Source of the DNA: a virus
Virus record (IMG/VR): IMGVR_UViG_3300037247_001096
Coordinates: 1-64,000 of that record
Length of the DNA stretch: 64,000 nucleotides
Strand: one strand, 5' to 3'
In this document: in pieces, positions 52,880-60,776 of the stretch
Layout of the letters: the number at the start of each line of letters is the position of its first letter
Position numbering within the stretch: position 1 is the stretch's first letter
Position numbers and translations under genes: made by a program
Notes under the pieces: model-generated
Database searches by the model: none
Seen by the model: only the letters and a program-made list of their open reading frames with translations
What the model was told of the DNA's origin: nothing

Positions 52880-53173
52880 ATGGTATGGGAAAACGAAAAC
52901 GGAAGCGACGTACAAAAGTGGCCCACGTGGAGCACCCGCCGAAACTGGGCGCGAAACAACTATCTGAAGTACGGCATCCAGTGGAAGCTCCAGAAGTTCC
53001 TGGTGATGCTGGCGAACCTGACGGTGCTGAACGACCTGATAGAGGAGGAGGGCGGGGAGGTGCTGCTGACGCCCAAACAGAGGAGGGAGTGGAAGGGGTG
53101 GTACGAATCATTTCGACCGACCCATCCAGTGGGCCGTCCGAAGAGCGACTCGGGGAGTGGCCATACAGAATAG
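52880..53173 (+). CDS. Helical protein overlapping the next gene
   Basis: 97 residues from ATG 52880 (GGGAGG upstream). Trp-rich start, then WKLQKFLVMLANLTVLNDLIEE and TPKQRREWKGWYESF. Codon third positions in this frame are G/C-rich, so this is the coding frame for 52880-53097 rather than the open frame beginning at 52885. Unrecognised. Confidence 0.6.
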   Translation: MVWENENGSDVQKWPTWSTRRNWARNNYLKYGIQWKLQKFLVMLANLTVLNDLIEEEGGEVLLTPKQRREWKGWYESFRPTHPVGRPKSDSGSGHTE

Positions 53174-54423
53174 TCAAGACCCCTGAAGACCTACTTGCCT
53201 TGGGAGAGTGGCTCCAGGTACTGGGGGGCGAGGTCGAAAAGACCCCGGTGGGTATCGCCGCCACCAGCAGTGAGCTGGCTCTGGCGACGAAGGCTCAGGG
53301 GTGGCTACTCCGCGCCGACGTTGACCCAGAGACCCATGCTAGACTCGCGGGTAGTGCGGGCCATGCTGTCCTTCGCAAACTACTCACAGCGGAGCGTACA
53401 GCGCCGGCCCTGGTGACCCGGGATACGGGTTACCTCATCACTGCCTTAGAAAACTGGTTGGGAGATTACGACCGCAATGCTCTCTTGCCCAACATCGTCC
53501 ACGATATGAAGGTATTGGAGTACGTGACTGGTCGAGGTATTGCCGTGGGTATGACGGCCCTCAAGGATGCTTTGGACTGTGCCGTCGTAGGGCCTGGGAT
53601 GGCGCTAGAGGCCCCACGCTTCTACCAGCAGGTGGGTATGCCCCTAGCGCGTCACAATGCGCAGACACATGTCATCTACGTAGACCCCGAGGTACCCGCG
53701 CAAGCGGCTGGGGCTAAGCCGTGGAGCCGCTGGACGCTCACCTACGATTACCTGCTGTTCCGGGTGCTGGCCCACTACACACGCGACCCCACGATGACCC
53801 GATGGTTCGAGGAGGGTAGAAGCCCCCTACAGGAGTTCAGTAGCTACCTGGAACTCAACTCGAAAGAGGCCACAGCATTCCTCTTGTGGATGGTCTGCGG
53901 TGAGGAGGAGGAGCTTGTCAGCCGGTACTACCCCGACTGGGCCACCCTCATGCCAGAGGCACCTCAGCTTATCAAGGCGTCCCGAGTTGACAAGACCCTT
54001 CCCAACCTACGCCTGGGGCTCATCAGGCTGACCGATCAGTACGCCATCTCCCGCAAGACCGAGACTTTGTACGGGCGCCGCTCACCGTGGGGCCTGAAGC
54101 CTCAGGAGCTCCTGCACTTCGTCATCATGGGGTCGGTGAATGACCTTTTAGATGTCGTAGTGGCGTCCATCATCAGGCTGGGAAGTGACGCGCATTGGCT
54201 AGTCCCAGAGGCCAGCACGAAATACAACCACTGGTTAAGAGCACAGGTTGTTGGCTATAGTAAAGAGGAGCCTATGGATTGGCAGCGAAAATTGGAAGAA
54301 CTCGGGCAGCTCAACAACCCTCTGGGAGCGGTCTCCCTTGAACCGAGAGTGAGTGTCGAAGTTGCACGGCGTGGCGTCGATACCCTCCGCGCCCGCATCA
54401 AGGAGCTGGGAGGTGAGGAATGA
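53098..54423 (+). CDS. Degenerate family A DNA polymerase-like protein
   Basis: 441 residues from GTG 53098 (AGGAGG upstream); an in-frame ATG at 52885 is possible but its N-terminus is low complexity and overlaps another coding frame. Exonuclease-like remnants: NIVHDMKVL near 132. Polymerase-like: YDYLLFRVLAHYTRDPTM near 216-233 aligns with motif A and its following helix but lacks the SQIE part; the motif B finger region seems deleted; TETLYGRR (321-328) and FVIMGSVNDLLDVV align with the later fingers/palm; motif C HDE is replaced by AHWLVPE. It should be catalytically inactive, perhaps an accessory subunit. Confidence 0.6.
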   Translation: MVRIISTDPSSGPSEERLGEWPYRIVKTPEDLLALGEWLQVLGGEVEKTPVGIAATSSELALATKAQGWLLRADVDPETHARLAGSAGHAVLRKLLTAERTAPALVTRDTGYLITALENWLGDYDRNALLPNIVHDMKVLEYVTGRGIAVGMTALKDALDCAVVGPGMALEAPRFYQQVGMPLARHNAQTHVIYVDPEVPAQAAGAKPWSRWTLTYDYLLFRVLAHYTRDPTMTRWFEEGRSPLQEFSSYLELNSKEATAFLLWMVCGEEEELVSRYYPDWATLMPEAPQLIKASRVDKTLPNLRLGLIRLTDQYAISRKTETLYGRRSPWGLKPQELLHFVIMGSVNDLLDVVVASIIRLGSDAHWLVPEASTKYNHWLRAQVVGYSKEEPMDWQRKLEELGQLNNPLGAVSLEPRVSVEVARRGVDTLRARIKELGGEE

Positions 54424-54626
54424 GCGCTGACGAAGTTCGCGTAGGGCAAATCTGGCAAGACAAGGACAAGCGGATGCGTACTCGATGCGTCGTCGTGATA
54501 CGTATCGAGGGACAATACGCCTACTGTAGTGACATAGAGGGGAGGGCTGTGACGTTACTTCTACGTCGCATGGGTACTGGGAGCGGTTCTACTGGATGGC
54601 GCCTAGCAGAGCGGGGCACTCTATGA
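54420..54626 (+). CDS. Small conserved-type beta protein (copy 2)
   Basis: 68 residues from ATG 54420 (ATGA). EVRVGQIWQDKDKRMRTRCVVV, YAYCSDIEGRAVTLLLRR, GWRLAERG follows the same plan as 40552-40761. Possible small nucleic-acid-binding barrel. Confidence 0.55.
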   Translation: MSADEVRVGQIWQDKDKRMRTRCVVVIRIEGQYAYCSDIEGRAVTLLLRRMGTGSGSTGWRLAERGTL

Positions 54627-54841
54627 GTACGGACACCCCTATCCCAGTCGTTACCGTCCACCACAGCGGCCCTGGTGTGGCGGAGTGCATCAGCACCCTT
54701 ACCCCCGAACAACCGAAGTGTAGTTGTGGGCACGTGTGGGTAAATTTCAGGGAGGATGGCACTGTGCTATTTGATGGGGACGCAGAGTATTTCCCTCTCA
54801 CCATAGACTCCACCTGGACTATAGTGGAAGAGGAGGTGTAG
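54623..54841 (+). CDS. Unknown small protein
   Basis: 72 residues from ATG 54623 (ATGA). Beta-type with PKCSCGHVWVNF, a C-x-C-G-H that may bind metal, and WTIVEEEV end. The end also carries AGGAGGTG for the next gene. Confidence 0.55.
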   Translation: MSTDTPIPVVTVHHSGPGVAECISTLTPEQPKCSCGHVWVNFREDGTVLFDGDAEYFPLTIDSTWTIVEEEV

Positions 54842-54843
54842 CC

Positions 54844-55350
54844 ATCAGTTGCCACCCCAGCCACGAAGACCGGACAAAGCAGGCCGAGGAGCGCGCCAGG
54901 CTCCACCAGGAGGCCCAGGAGCGTACCATTGAGCAGCAGAAGCGTGACCTCACCCCTGACCCCCGCAAGATTCATCGCCAACATAGATGGAGGTTGGGCG
55001 ATGATCCCGCTGGACAGGATGAGGACGATGACCCTAACGTGGTGTACCTCAAGATGGAGGGCCGTGAGGCGCCCCCCACAGAGCCCGACCAGCGCAACCT
55101 GTTGAGTGGCGGCCCTCCCTCTGGTCTCCCCTGCGAGCGGTGCGGGGAGGAGACCCGGGTGGTGGGCAGTATGAGCGTATGGGAGCAATATCAGCAGAAT
55201 GATGTGGAGGTGGTGAACCTACCCGACATGAGCGAGGCGCGGAAGAAGGAGCTTCAAGAGCAGCGCATCGTGGTGCTGAAGTGCCCATCGTGCCGGAAGA
55301 CTTATCAGTGGGACGAGGAGCTACTTCCCAAGAAGGTGCAGCGGTCATGA
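54844..55350 (+). CDS. Zinc-ribbon protein with apparent AUC start
   Basis: 168 residues if started at ATC 54844, five bases after AGGAGGTG-TAGCC. The frame is open and coding-like from there (SCHPSHEDRTKQAEERARLHQ, a charged helix), while the first canonical start is TTG 54994 with no ribosome site. C-x2-C pairs PCERCGEE and KCPSCRKTY form a ribbon at about 95-150. A single G-to-C change from ATG would explain the start. Confidence 0.55.
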   Translation: MSCHPSHEDRTKQAEERARLHQEAQERTIEQQKRDLTPDPRKIHRQHRWRLGDDPAGQDEDDDPNVVYLKMEGREAPPTEPDQRNLLSGGPPSGLPCERCGEETRVVGSMSVWEQYQQNDVEVVNLPDMSEARKKELQEQRIVVLKCPSCRKTYQWDEELLPKKVQRS

Positions 55351-55634
55351 GTGACGAGCTGAAATCCCGCTTCCAGGAGCTCTACCCCATGCACCCATGT
55401 GAGTCCTGTGGGTTGGAGCACGTACGAATCCCCACCATCACTACGGAAGGTGAAGTAAACGGCGAGAAGGTGGAGATTCCCTGGGTGCCTTTCGAGGTGG
55501 TGGGGATGATAGAGGGTTCGGCCCGGCCGGGCGCCGGGGCGGACTGGGACACCCCCGCCCACATCCAACTACTATTTTGGGGGCCGCCCGGCGCTCAGCA
55601 GGCATCTGCTAAGAGCATTTTGTATATGAACTAG
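55347..55634 (+). CDS. Unknown protein
   Basis: 95 residues from ATG 55347 (ATGA). ELYPMHPCESCGLEHVRI, then a beta-rich part WVPFEVVGMIEG and HIQLLFWGPPG. Unrecognised. Confidence 0.55.
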   Translation: MSDELKSRFQELYPMHPCESCGLEHVRIPTITTEGEVNGEKVEIPWVPFEVVGMIEGSARPGAGADWDTPAHIQLLFWGPPGAQQASAKSILYMN

Positions 55635-55635
55635 C

Positions 55636-55821
55636 ATGATGGTTCGAGTACGAGTTAGAGCATCCCCCTACCTAGCTGTCAAACGCGGCTCTGTAGGTGA
55701 GGTGGTGGAAGTGAAGTTCCGCAGCACCGTTTACGAAATCTGGAAGGTGCGTTTCAAGGGCGCCGGCGTCTGGTCGCTGCGCCCAGATGAGGTTGAAAAA
55801 CTCGATGGCCAACCAGTTTGA
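55636..55821 (+). CDS. Small SH3-like beta protein
   Basis: 61 residues from ATG 55636 or 55639. VRVRASPYLAVKRGSVGEVVEVKF, WKVRFKGAGVWSLRPDEVEKL: strand-turn pattern typical of small SH3/KOW-like barrels. Function unknown. Confidence 0.5.
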   Translation: MMVRVRVRASPYLAVKRGSVGEVVEVKFRSTVYEIWKVRFKGAGVWSLRPDEVEKLDGQPV

Positions 55822-56008
55822 CCTTATAAAGAAAGGCCGCCGGGTGGCGGTGACGCTTGCCACCGGCCTTGCGCCGAAGTACCAGATTGTATACACAGCG
55901 ACCATCACCGAATGTGACGAGGTGTGGTTTGTACTCGCCGCCCGCTACCATTTCCGTCGCGATGGCCCCAACATGAGCATCACGAAGGCGGTGAAGAATG
56001 CCCCCTAA
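55805..56008 (+). CDS. Small beta-rich protein
   Basis: 67 residues from ATG 55805, overlapping both neighbours. NQFDLIKKGRRVAVTLATGLAP, VWFVLAARYHFRRDG. Unrecognised. Confidence 0.5.
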   Translation: MANQFDLIKKGRRVAVTLATGLAPKYQIVYTATITECDEVWFVLAARYHFRRDGPNMSITKAVKNAP

Positions 56009-56435
56009 GTGCACCAATCGCCAGCCCACGTTCCGTATAAACATGCACGTCCCCGCTACCTCTTGGCACCCCCACGCAGACAAGACGTTTGAGGTGAAGA
56101 AGCCGACTGAGTGGGAGGCGTGGGCTCACGCAATGCGGGCCATAGTGCTGGAGCTCTCTCACGGCAATGCCCGCCTGATGCTGGGATACTGGAGCGACGC
56201 ATTAAATGTGCTCCCTCCCGAGGTCAGGAAGGCCCTCATCCAGGCCATTGCTGCTGGATACGGGCTCCAAATCGCCCCTGCGGAGGACGACCCCAAGACC
56301 ATAGAGATTTCGCTGGTACAGCGGTATGAACCTTTGGTCGGTGAGAAGAAGACTGAATCGGGGATTGTCCTTCCCAAGACGCCAGGCTCGAAACTTGTCC
56401 TCCCGGGACAGAAAGAGTATACTGAAAGGAAATAG
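55998..56435 (+). CDS. Unknown protein
   Basis: 145 residues from ATG 55998. Basic start with one Cys, a helical WEAWAHAMRAIVLELSHGNARLMLGYW region, then LPPEVRKALIQAIAAGYGL and a basic end. Unrecognised. Confidence 0.55.
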   Translation: MPPKCTNRQPTFRINMHVPATSWHPHADKTFEVKKPTEWEAWAHAMRAIVLELSHGNARLMLGYWSDALNVLPPEVRKALIQAIAAGYGLQIAPAEDDPKTIEISLVQRYEPLVGEKKTESGIVLPKTPGSKLVLPGQKEYTERK

Positions 56436-56436
56436 T

Positions 56437-57585
56437 ATGGCGAAACAAAAGTGCGCCCACACCACATGCTCCAACGTCGCTGGAGAGAGGTCGAAATACT
56501 GTGGGGATACTTGCCGCAAGAGAGCTGCCCAACGAAGTTATGAGCGCCGACAAGCACCAAAGAACAAAACCACGACCGCTGCCGTCGACCAGGGCATGAC
56601 GCCCGAAGAGTTCGAGACGCGGGCCACACGGCTCCTAGAGGAGCGCATTCCGCTTCCCCCTGTACCGGCCAAGATTCAGGCGACCCAAGTGGTGGACATG
56701 GGGTTCGATACTCCCCAACATGCAGTGGCGTGCTTCTCCGACTATCACTTTGGGGGGAAGGTAGACGCCCAAGTGACGGGGGGTATTGGGGGGTACGACG
56801 TGGCAACGGCCCGCTACCGGCTGGCCGACTGGCGAGACGGGGTGCTGCGGTTTACCCAGATGATGCAGACCACACTACCGGTACCTGTACTCCACATCCT
56901 TGCCCTCGGTGACGACATGGAGGGCAACGGTCATATGTATGGGTCACAGGGTATGGAGATGGAGCTGTCCCCCTACTTTCAGTTCCTTGGCTTCGTGGCC
57001 GACATGACGGATGCGCTGGTCTCCCTACAAGAACGCTTCGAGCGGATCAATGTGGTAAAGGTGTTTGGGAATCACGGCCGCCTCGCTGGGCGCAAGAGGG
57101 ACGCCTACGACCCGGACAACTATGAGCTCATGGCGTGGCAGACTATTGCCGCCCGGTGCGAATTAGCGGCGCCTGGGAAGTTTACGTTTGAAATCTCTCC
57201 TGCCTTCTTCCAACTCGTAGACATCCTGGGGTACTCCTTCTACATGCGTCACGGCGATGGTGTAAACCTACACAGTACCTACGTTGGAGTCCTAGATAAC
57301 AAACTAGCGATGAATAGCATTCTAGGGGAAGTCATCAACTACATGGTGCTAGGTCACCACCACACAGCTTCGGAGAGGGAAGAGGAGATTGAGGGGGACA
57401 TCATCTCCAATGGGTGCTTCGTGGGGCCGTCCCTACTGGCGCTGAAGATGCGCCGGCCACGGGCAAACCGCCCCAGCCAGGAGATGTTCTTCGTGCATCC
57501 TCGGAAAGGTTTAACTCACCGCCACCGCATCCATCTCGCTTCATTAGACGAGGTGCGCTCAATCAACAAGGTTGAGCTAACGTGA
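56437..57585 (+). CDS. Metallophosphoesterase with N-terminal zinc finger
   Basis: 382 residues from ATG 56437 (AAAGGAAA). Residues 1-40 hold C-x5-C and YCGDTCRKR, a treble-clef-like finger with a basic helix. The calcineurin-like domain shows FSDYHFGG, LGDDMEG, FGNHGR, RHGDG and LGHHHTA in order. It may act on nucleic acid ends or nucleotides; substrate unknown. Different from the Mre11-like gene. Confidence 0.75.
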   Translation: MAKQKCAHTTCSNVAGERSKYCGDTCRKRAAQRSYERRQAPKNKTTTAAVDQGMTPEEFETRATRLLEERIPLPPVPAKIQATQVVDMGFDTPQHAVACFSDYHFGGKVDAQVTGGIGGYDVATARYRLADWRDGVLRFTQMMQTTLPVPVLHILALGDDMEGNGHMYGSQGMEMELSPYFQFLGFVADMTDALVSLQERFERINVVKVFGNHGRLAGRKRDAYDPDNYELMAWQTIAARCELAAPGKFTFEISPAFFQLVDILGYSFYMRHGDGVNLHSTYVGVLDNKLAMNSILGEVINYMVLGHHHTASEREEEIEGDIISNGCFVGPSLLALKMRRPRANRPSQEMFFVHPRKGLTHRHRIHLASLDEVRSINKVELT

Positions 57586-57632
57586 AACGAACCTAGGTTC
57601 CTTGCGTTGTAGCTGAATAGGAGGTGCCGACT

Positions 57633-58031
57633 ATGCCCAGAAAAGGCTTTGTGTATATCGCTGGCCCCTACCGTGGGCCGCTGGGTACCCACGACCACTC
57701 TGAATACTTCGTGGTCGATGCCCACATCAACAGAGCACGGGAGTGGGCAGCGAAGTTTGCCCGGGTGGGGATACCGTTCTTCTGCCCTCATCTGAACAGT
57801 GCCCACTTCGAGATCATCACCCCCGATGTGCCTGCTGGGTTCTGGTTGGATATGAACTTAGAGGTTCTGGCCAAAGCAAGTGCTCTCTTCCTCATGCCCG
57901 GGTGGGGTAACAGCGACGGAGCCATCAAGGAACAATTGTTTGCTGTCGACCGTCACATTACCATCTTCTACCTCCACCAATTTGATTACCTCATGCGCTG
58001 GTGGAGAGAGGAGGCAGAAGATGCCGACTGA
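57633..58031 (+). CDS. Nucleoside deoxyribosyltransferase-like protein (DUF4406 type)
   Basis: 132 residues from ATG 57633 (AGGAGGTGC). FVYIAGPYRG, then NRAREWAAKFARVGIPFFCPHL, WLDMNLEVLAKASALFLMPGWGNSDGAIKE follows the Rossmann-like layout of 2-deoxyribosyltransferases and DUF4406. Likely acts on nucleosides or nucleotides (salvage, modification or counter-defence). Confidence 0.7.
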   Translation: MPRKGFVYIAGPYRGPLGTHDHSEYFVVDAHINRAREWAAKFARVGIPFFCPHLNSAHFEIITPDVPAGFWLDMNLEVLAKASALFLMPGWGNSDGAIKEQLFAVDRHITIFYLHQFDYLMRWWREEAEDAD

Positions 58032-58212
58032 CTTGTACGTCCGTCTCTCCTATGATGAGTACAAGGAGCTGGAAGAAGCACTGAAGAACTTCGCCTCCTT
58101 AGAGAAGACCCACACCTCCGGTGAGAAGGACGAGATGTTCTATCACAATTCATTCAGAATCCCTCTTGGGAGCCTCACGCTAGAGGTGCACGGGCCACTG
58201 GTGCGTCCATAG
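58021..58212 (+). CDS. Small protein between two transferase-like genes
   Basis: 63 residues from ATG 58021, overlapping the previous gene. LYVRLSYDEYKELEEALKNFASLEKTH then SFRIPLGSLTLEVHG. Unrecognised. Confidence 0.55.
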   Translation: MPTDLYVRLSYDEYKELEEALKNFASLEKTHTSGEKDEMFYHNSFRIPLGSLTLEVHGPLVRP

Positions 58213-58223
58213 CGAGCTGCTAC

Positions 58224-58646
58224 ATGAAAGTATATCTCATAGGGTCACTACGCAACCCCCAGGTTCCTCTGCTCGGGAAGCGCATTCGGGCACTGGGCTT
58301 CGACGTGTTCGATGATTGGTTCGGAGCCGGGGAAATTGCAGATGATTCGTGGCAGGCTTATGAGGAAGCCCGTGGGCGGCACTATGGAGAGGCGCTCTAT
58401 GGTCGGGCAGCCGAGAACATCTTTCAATTCGACCTGCGCCACCTCAACTCCTCAGACCTTGGTGTGCTGATGTTACCAGCGGGGAAGTCAGGACACCTTG
58501 AGTTGGGGTACCTCATTGGACAGGGTAAGCCGGGACTCGTCCTTTTTCCTGAGGTTCCTTCCAGATGGGACGTGATGTACCAGCTCGCAGACGGTGTGTT
58601 CTTCCACCCAGACGCTCTGCTAGTGAGGCTAAAGGCACTATTGTGA
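58224..58646 (+). CDS. Second nucleoside deoxyribosyltransferase-like protein
   Basis: 140 residues from ATG 58224. VYLIGSLRN, LGKRIRALGFDVFDDWFGAG, YGRAAENIFQFDLRHLNSSDLGVLMLPAGKSGHLELGYLIGQGKP: a strand with GS-x-R, DD pair and S-GHLELGY active-site-like stretch typical of the deoxyribosyltransferase/DNP hydrolase family. Diverged from the 57633 product. Confidence 0.7.
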   Translation: MKVYLIGSLRNPQVPLLGKRIRALGFDVFDDWFGAGEIADDSWQAYEEARGRHYGEALYGRAAENIFQFDLRHLNSSDLGVLMLPAGKSGHLELGYLIGQGKPGLVLFPEVPSRWDVMYQLADGVFFHPDALLVRLKALL

Positions 58647-58744
58647 CAGACATCCTGAAGGAGGCGTTAACAAACGCCGCAGTCGGTACGCTGGGGGCTA
58701 CCATTGCCCTGACGCTTTTCGGTATCCTTAGGAGGTACATCTAA
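58643..58744 (+). CDS. 33-residue membrane peptide
   Basis: GTG 58643 overlaps the previous stop (GTGA) and its TAA overlaps the endolysin ATG (TAATG). One span (AAVGTLGATIALTLFGIL) with charged ends. Position before the endolysin suggests a lysis role. Confidence 0.55.
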   Translation: MTDILKEALTNAAVGTLGATIALTLFGILRRYI

Positions 58745-59742
58745 TGAGAGCAGTGGATAGCTCCTACGACCAGCTCACTCTGGAAGAAGCCCAGTGTCTG
58801 AAGGACAGCGACTGGCCGCTTTTCATACAGTGTCTGCTGGCACTCCCCATGACCGGGCCGGAACAACCACAGTGGCGAATTCCCAGCCTACGCAACGCTC
58901 AGGCGGCCCACCTACCCATCGCCGGCTATATCGCCATAGGCTCCAGTAGGCCCGGGGAGGAGTATGTCAACCTGGCCCGTCAGGGGATACCCGACGACCT
59001 GTGGGACGCCCTGAAGTTCGTCGCCATCGACGTGGAGGTTCCCGCCATTGACGCGCGTGAGGTGGTCAACGCCATAGGCGAGGTCGAGAGCTTCGGGCAG
59101 AACCCCATAATCTACACCAGCCACAACATCTGGACGAACTACGTCACACCTTCCAACTCTTTCGCCCTGTCCTCTCTAGGCATCCCTTTGTGGAACGCCT
59201 ACTGGGACGGCGACACGGACGTGGATTTCGCCCGTCTGCCCTTCGGTGGCTGGACGCCAGAACAGGTGGCTCTCGAACAGTGGTCGGGAGGCACCAACAT
59301 CTGTGGCCAGTTCGTTGACCGCAACACTATCGTACATCCCGAGCTCATTGGACTAGGAGAAGGTGACCATATGCCAACAGAAGAATACGAAGAGCTGACG
59401 CAGCGCATCACTAACCTCTTGGCAGCAGGTGCGGCCGGCGCCAAGAGCTTGGACAAGCGCCTCGATGCGATTGAGGACGGCAGCCTCAAGGTTCCCATCT
59501 GGCCGGTGGGGGACGTTTCCCTGACGATGATACGTCACAAGGGCTACCATTCTCCCACCTTCATAGCCCACCTCCATGAGGCCGTACAGGAGGCAAAGCG
59601 AGCCCTACGAGAGCATATCACCATGCACAACCAGAGTGGCGGGGCGATTGATCGTCACGCGGGTGCCTTCATAGACCGGATGGCGGACGTACTGGACGCA
59701 ATGGAGCGGGAAGTATGGATCGCGGCTGGCTGGGCCACTTAG
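58744..59742 (+). CDS. GH25-type endolysin
   Basis: 332 residues from ATG 58744, with the cassette TAGGAGGTACATCT. AVDSSYDQLT start, RNAQAAHLPIAGYIAIGS, then VAIDVE with the DxE pair near 98-102, IIYTSHNIWTNY, LPLWNAY-type IPLWNAYWDGD, and ALEQWSGGTNICGQFVDRNTI are the successive strands of a GH25 muramidase barrel (about 1-205). The C-terminal 120 residues are helical and may bind wall or target membrane. Cleaves peptidoglycan at lysis together with the holin encoded next. Confidence 0.75.
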   Translation: MRAVDSSYDQLTLEEAQCLKDSDWPLFIQCLLALPMTGPEQPQWRIPSLRNAQAAHLPIAGYIAIGSSRPGEEYVNLARQGIPDDLWDALKFVAIDVEVPAIDAREVVNAIGEVESFGQNPIIYTSHNIWTNYVTPSNSFALSSLGIPLWNAYWDGDTDVDFARLPFGGWTPEQVALEQWSGGTNICGQFVDRNTIVHPELIGLGEGDHMPTEEYEELTQRITNLLAAGAAGAKSLDKRLDAIEDGSLKVPIWPVGDVSLTMIRHKGYHSPTFIAHLHEAVQEAKRALREHITMHNQSGGAIDRHAGAFIDRMADVLDAMEREVWIAAGWAT

Positions 59743-59759
59743 CGGGGAGGTGAAGAAAC

Positions 59760-60002
59760 ATGGAGCGATTATCTAGCCGAAAACTGGCCGGTGTTATTGC
59801 CGCCATCATGGGTGTTGTCGGGCTCCTCCTGGGCCTGGCGGTCATCCACCCCCTGGCCCTTACCGAGGCGACTGAGGTGGTGCTGACTGCCATCATTGCC
59901 GTCGCGGGCCTTGGTGGTTTTCAGGTCTATAGACAGTCTATCATCGACCGGTTCCCTGCCTACCAAGTGGGGCCAAACGAGACCGTCAAGAGGGTGAACT
60001 GA
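59760..60002 (+). CDS. Holin (two-span)
   Basis: 80 residues from ATG 59760 (GGGGAGGTG). Spans at about 10-30 (GVIAAIMGVVGLLLGLAV) and 38-54 (EVVLTAIIAVAGLGGF), then a charged C-terminus. Placed right after the endolysin, so a holin is the natural call. Confidence 0.75.
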   Translation: MERLSSRKLAGVIAAIMGVVGLLLGLAVIHPLALTEATEVVLTAIIAVAGLGGFQVYRQSIIDRFPAYQVGPNETVKRVN

Positions 60003-60463
60003 TGGCCGAGTCGACGCCCTGTTGCAGAGACGGCCCCCGCTATGGCATGTGCGAGGACAAGGCTAATGTAGGGCTCACTCACTTCGTCGGCGACGACTGT
60101 CCTGGGGGGCACGCCAAAAACGGCGGCCGGGCAGGAAGTGCCCGCTTTCACGCTATCCTCCGTGAATTGGGCGCCTTACATGATAAAAAACAGCGGGACT
60201 ATGGCACCGACGAAGACCCGTTCGCCAATGTTAGAGCCAGCTCAGAGTGGGGAGTGCCTGCCTGGATAGGTACCCTCATTCGGGCCACCGACAAACTGAA
60301 GCGCCTACAGAAATACGTCCGAGTAGGCAAGCTGGCTAACGAGGCAGTAGAGGACAGCTTCCGAGACCTGGCAGTCTACACTATCATCGCTCTCGTCCTC
60401 TATGAGGAAGCGAGAGATGAGTTTGAAGAGGAGGAGAATAATAATGGCACAGAAACCGAATAG
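60002..60463 (+). CDS. DUF1599/MazG-like nucleotide-metabolism protein
   Basis: 153 residues from ATG 60002 (TGATG). Cys-rich start (CCRDGPRYGMC), then FHAILRELGALHDKKQRDYGTDEDPFAN, WIGTLIRATDKLKRLQKY, NEAVEDSFRDLAVYTIIALVLYEE. The helical K-DYG...R-DK-RL...E-x2-D pattern matches nucleotide-modification-associated (DUF1599) and MazG-like proteins. Probably pyrophosphatase-type nucleotide processing. Confidence 0.6.
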   Translation: MAESTPCCRDGPRYGMCEDKANVGLTHFVGDDCPGGHAKNGGRAGSARFHAILRELGALHDKKQRDYGTDEDPFANVRASSEWGVPAWIGTLIRATDKLKRLQKYVRVGKLANEAVEDSFRDLAVYTIIALVLYEEARDEFEEEENNNGTETE

Positions 60464-60776
60464 CGACAAGTCCGGCCGCGCCGCCCGCCGACGTGAGGAG
60501 AAGCAGGTGGAGCGGGCCCAGCGAACGGTAGCACGGTCTCAGGCCCGCCCTCAGCCTCTCCCGAGGCAGGAAGGTGCCCCCGGGATGCAGATTTCTGTCA
60601 ACGATCTGCTTCTCAAGATTGGCGCCCTGACGGTGGAGCGGGATGCCCTCCAGGGTCAACTTGCGCAGCGGGATGCCGTCATCGCACGTATAACGGCCCC
60701 CCCAGAAACGCCGGAGGACGCGCCTTCAGAGGAGGCGGACGAAGGCCCACCTCAGGGTGAGCCGGTAGAGGACTAG
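60444..60776 (+). CDS. Basic-then-acidic helical protein, last rightward gene
   Basis: 110 residues from ATG 60444 (GAGGAGGAG). A basic start, a coiled coil (VNDLLLKIGALTVERDALQGQLAQRDAVIARI) and an acidic Pro/Glu tail. Its stop shares CTAG with the convergent gene's stop. Unrecognised. Confidence 0.6.
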   Translation: MAQKPNSDKSGRAARRREEKQVERAQRTVARSQARPQPLPRQEGAPGMQISVNDLLLKIGALTVERDALQGQLAQRDAVIARITAPPETPEDAPSEEADEGPPQGEPVED

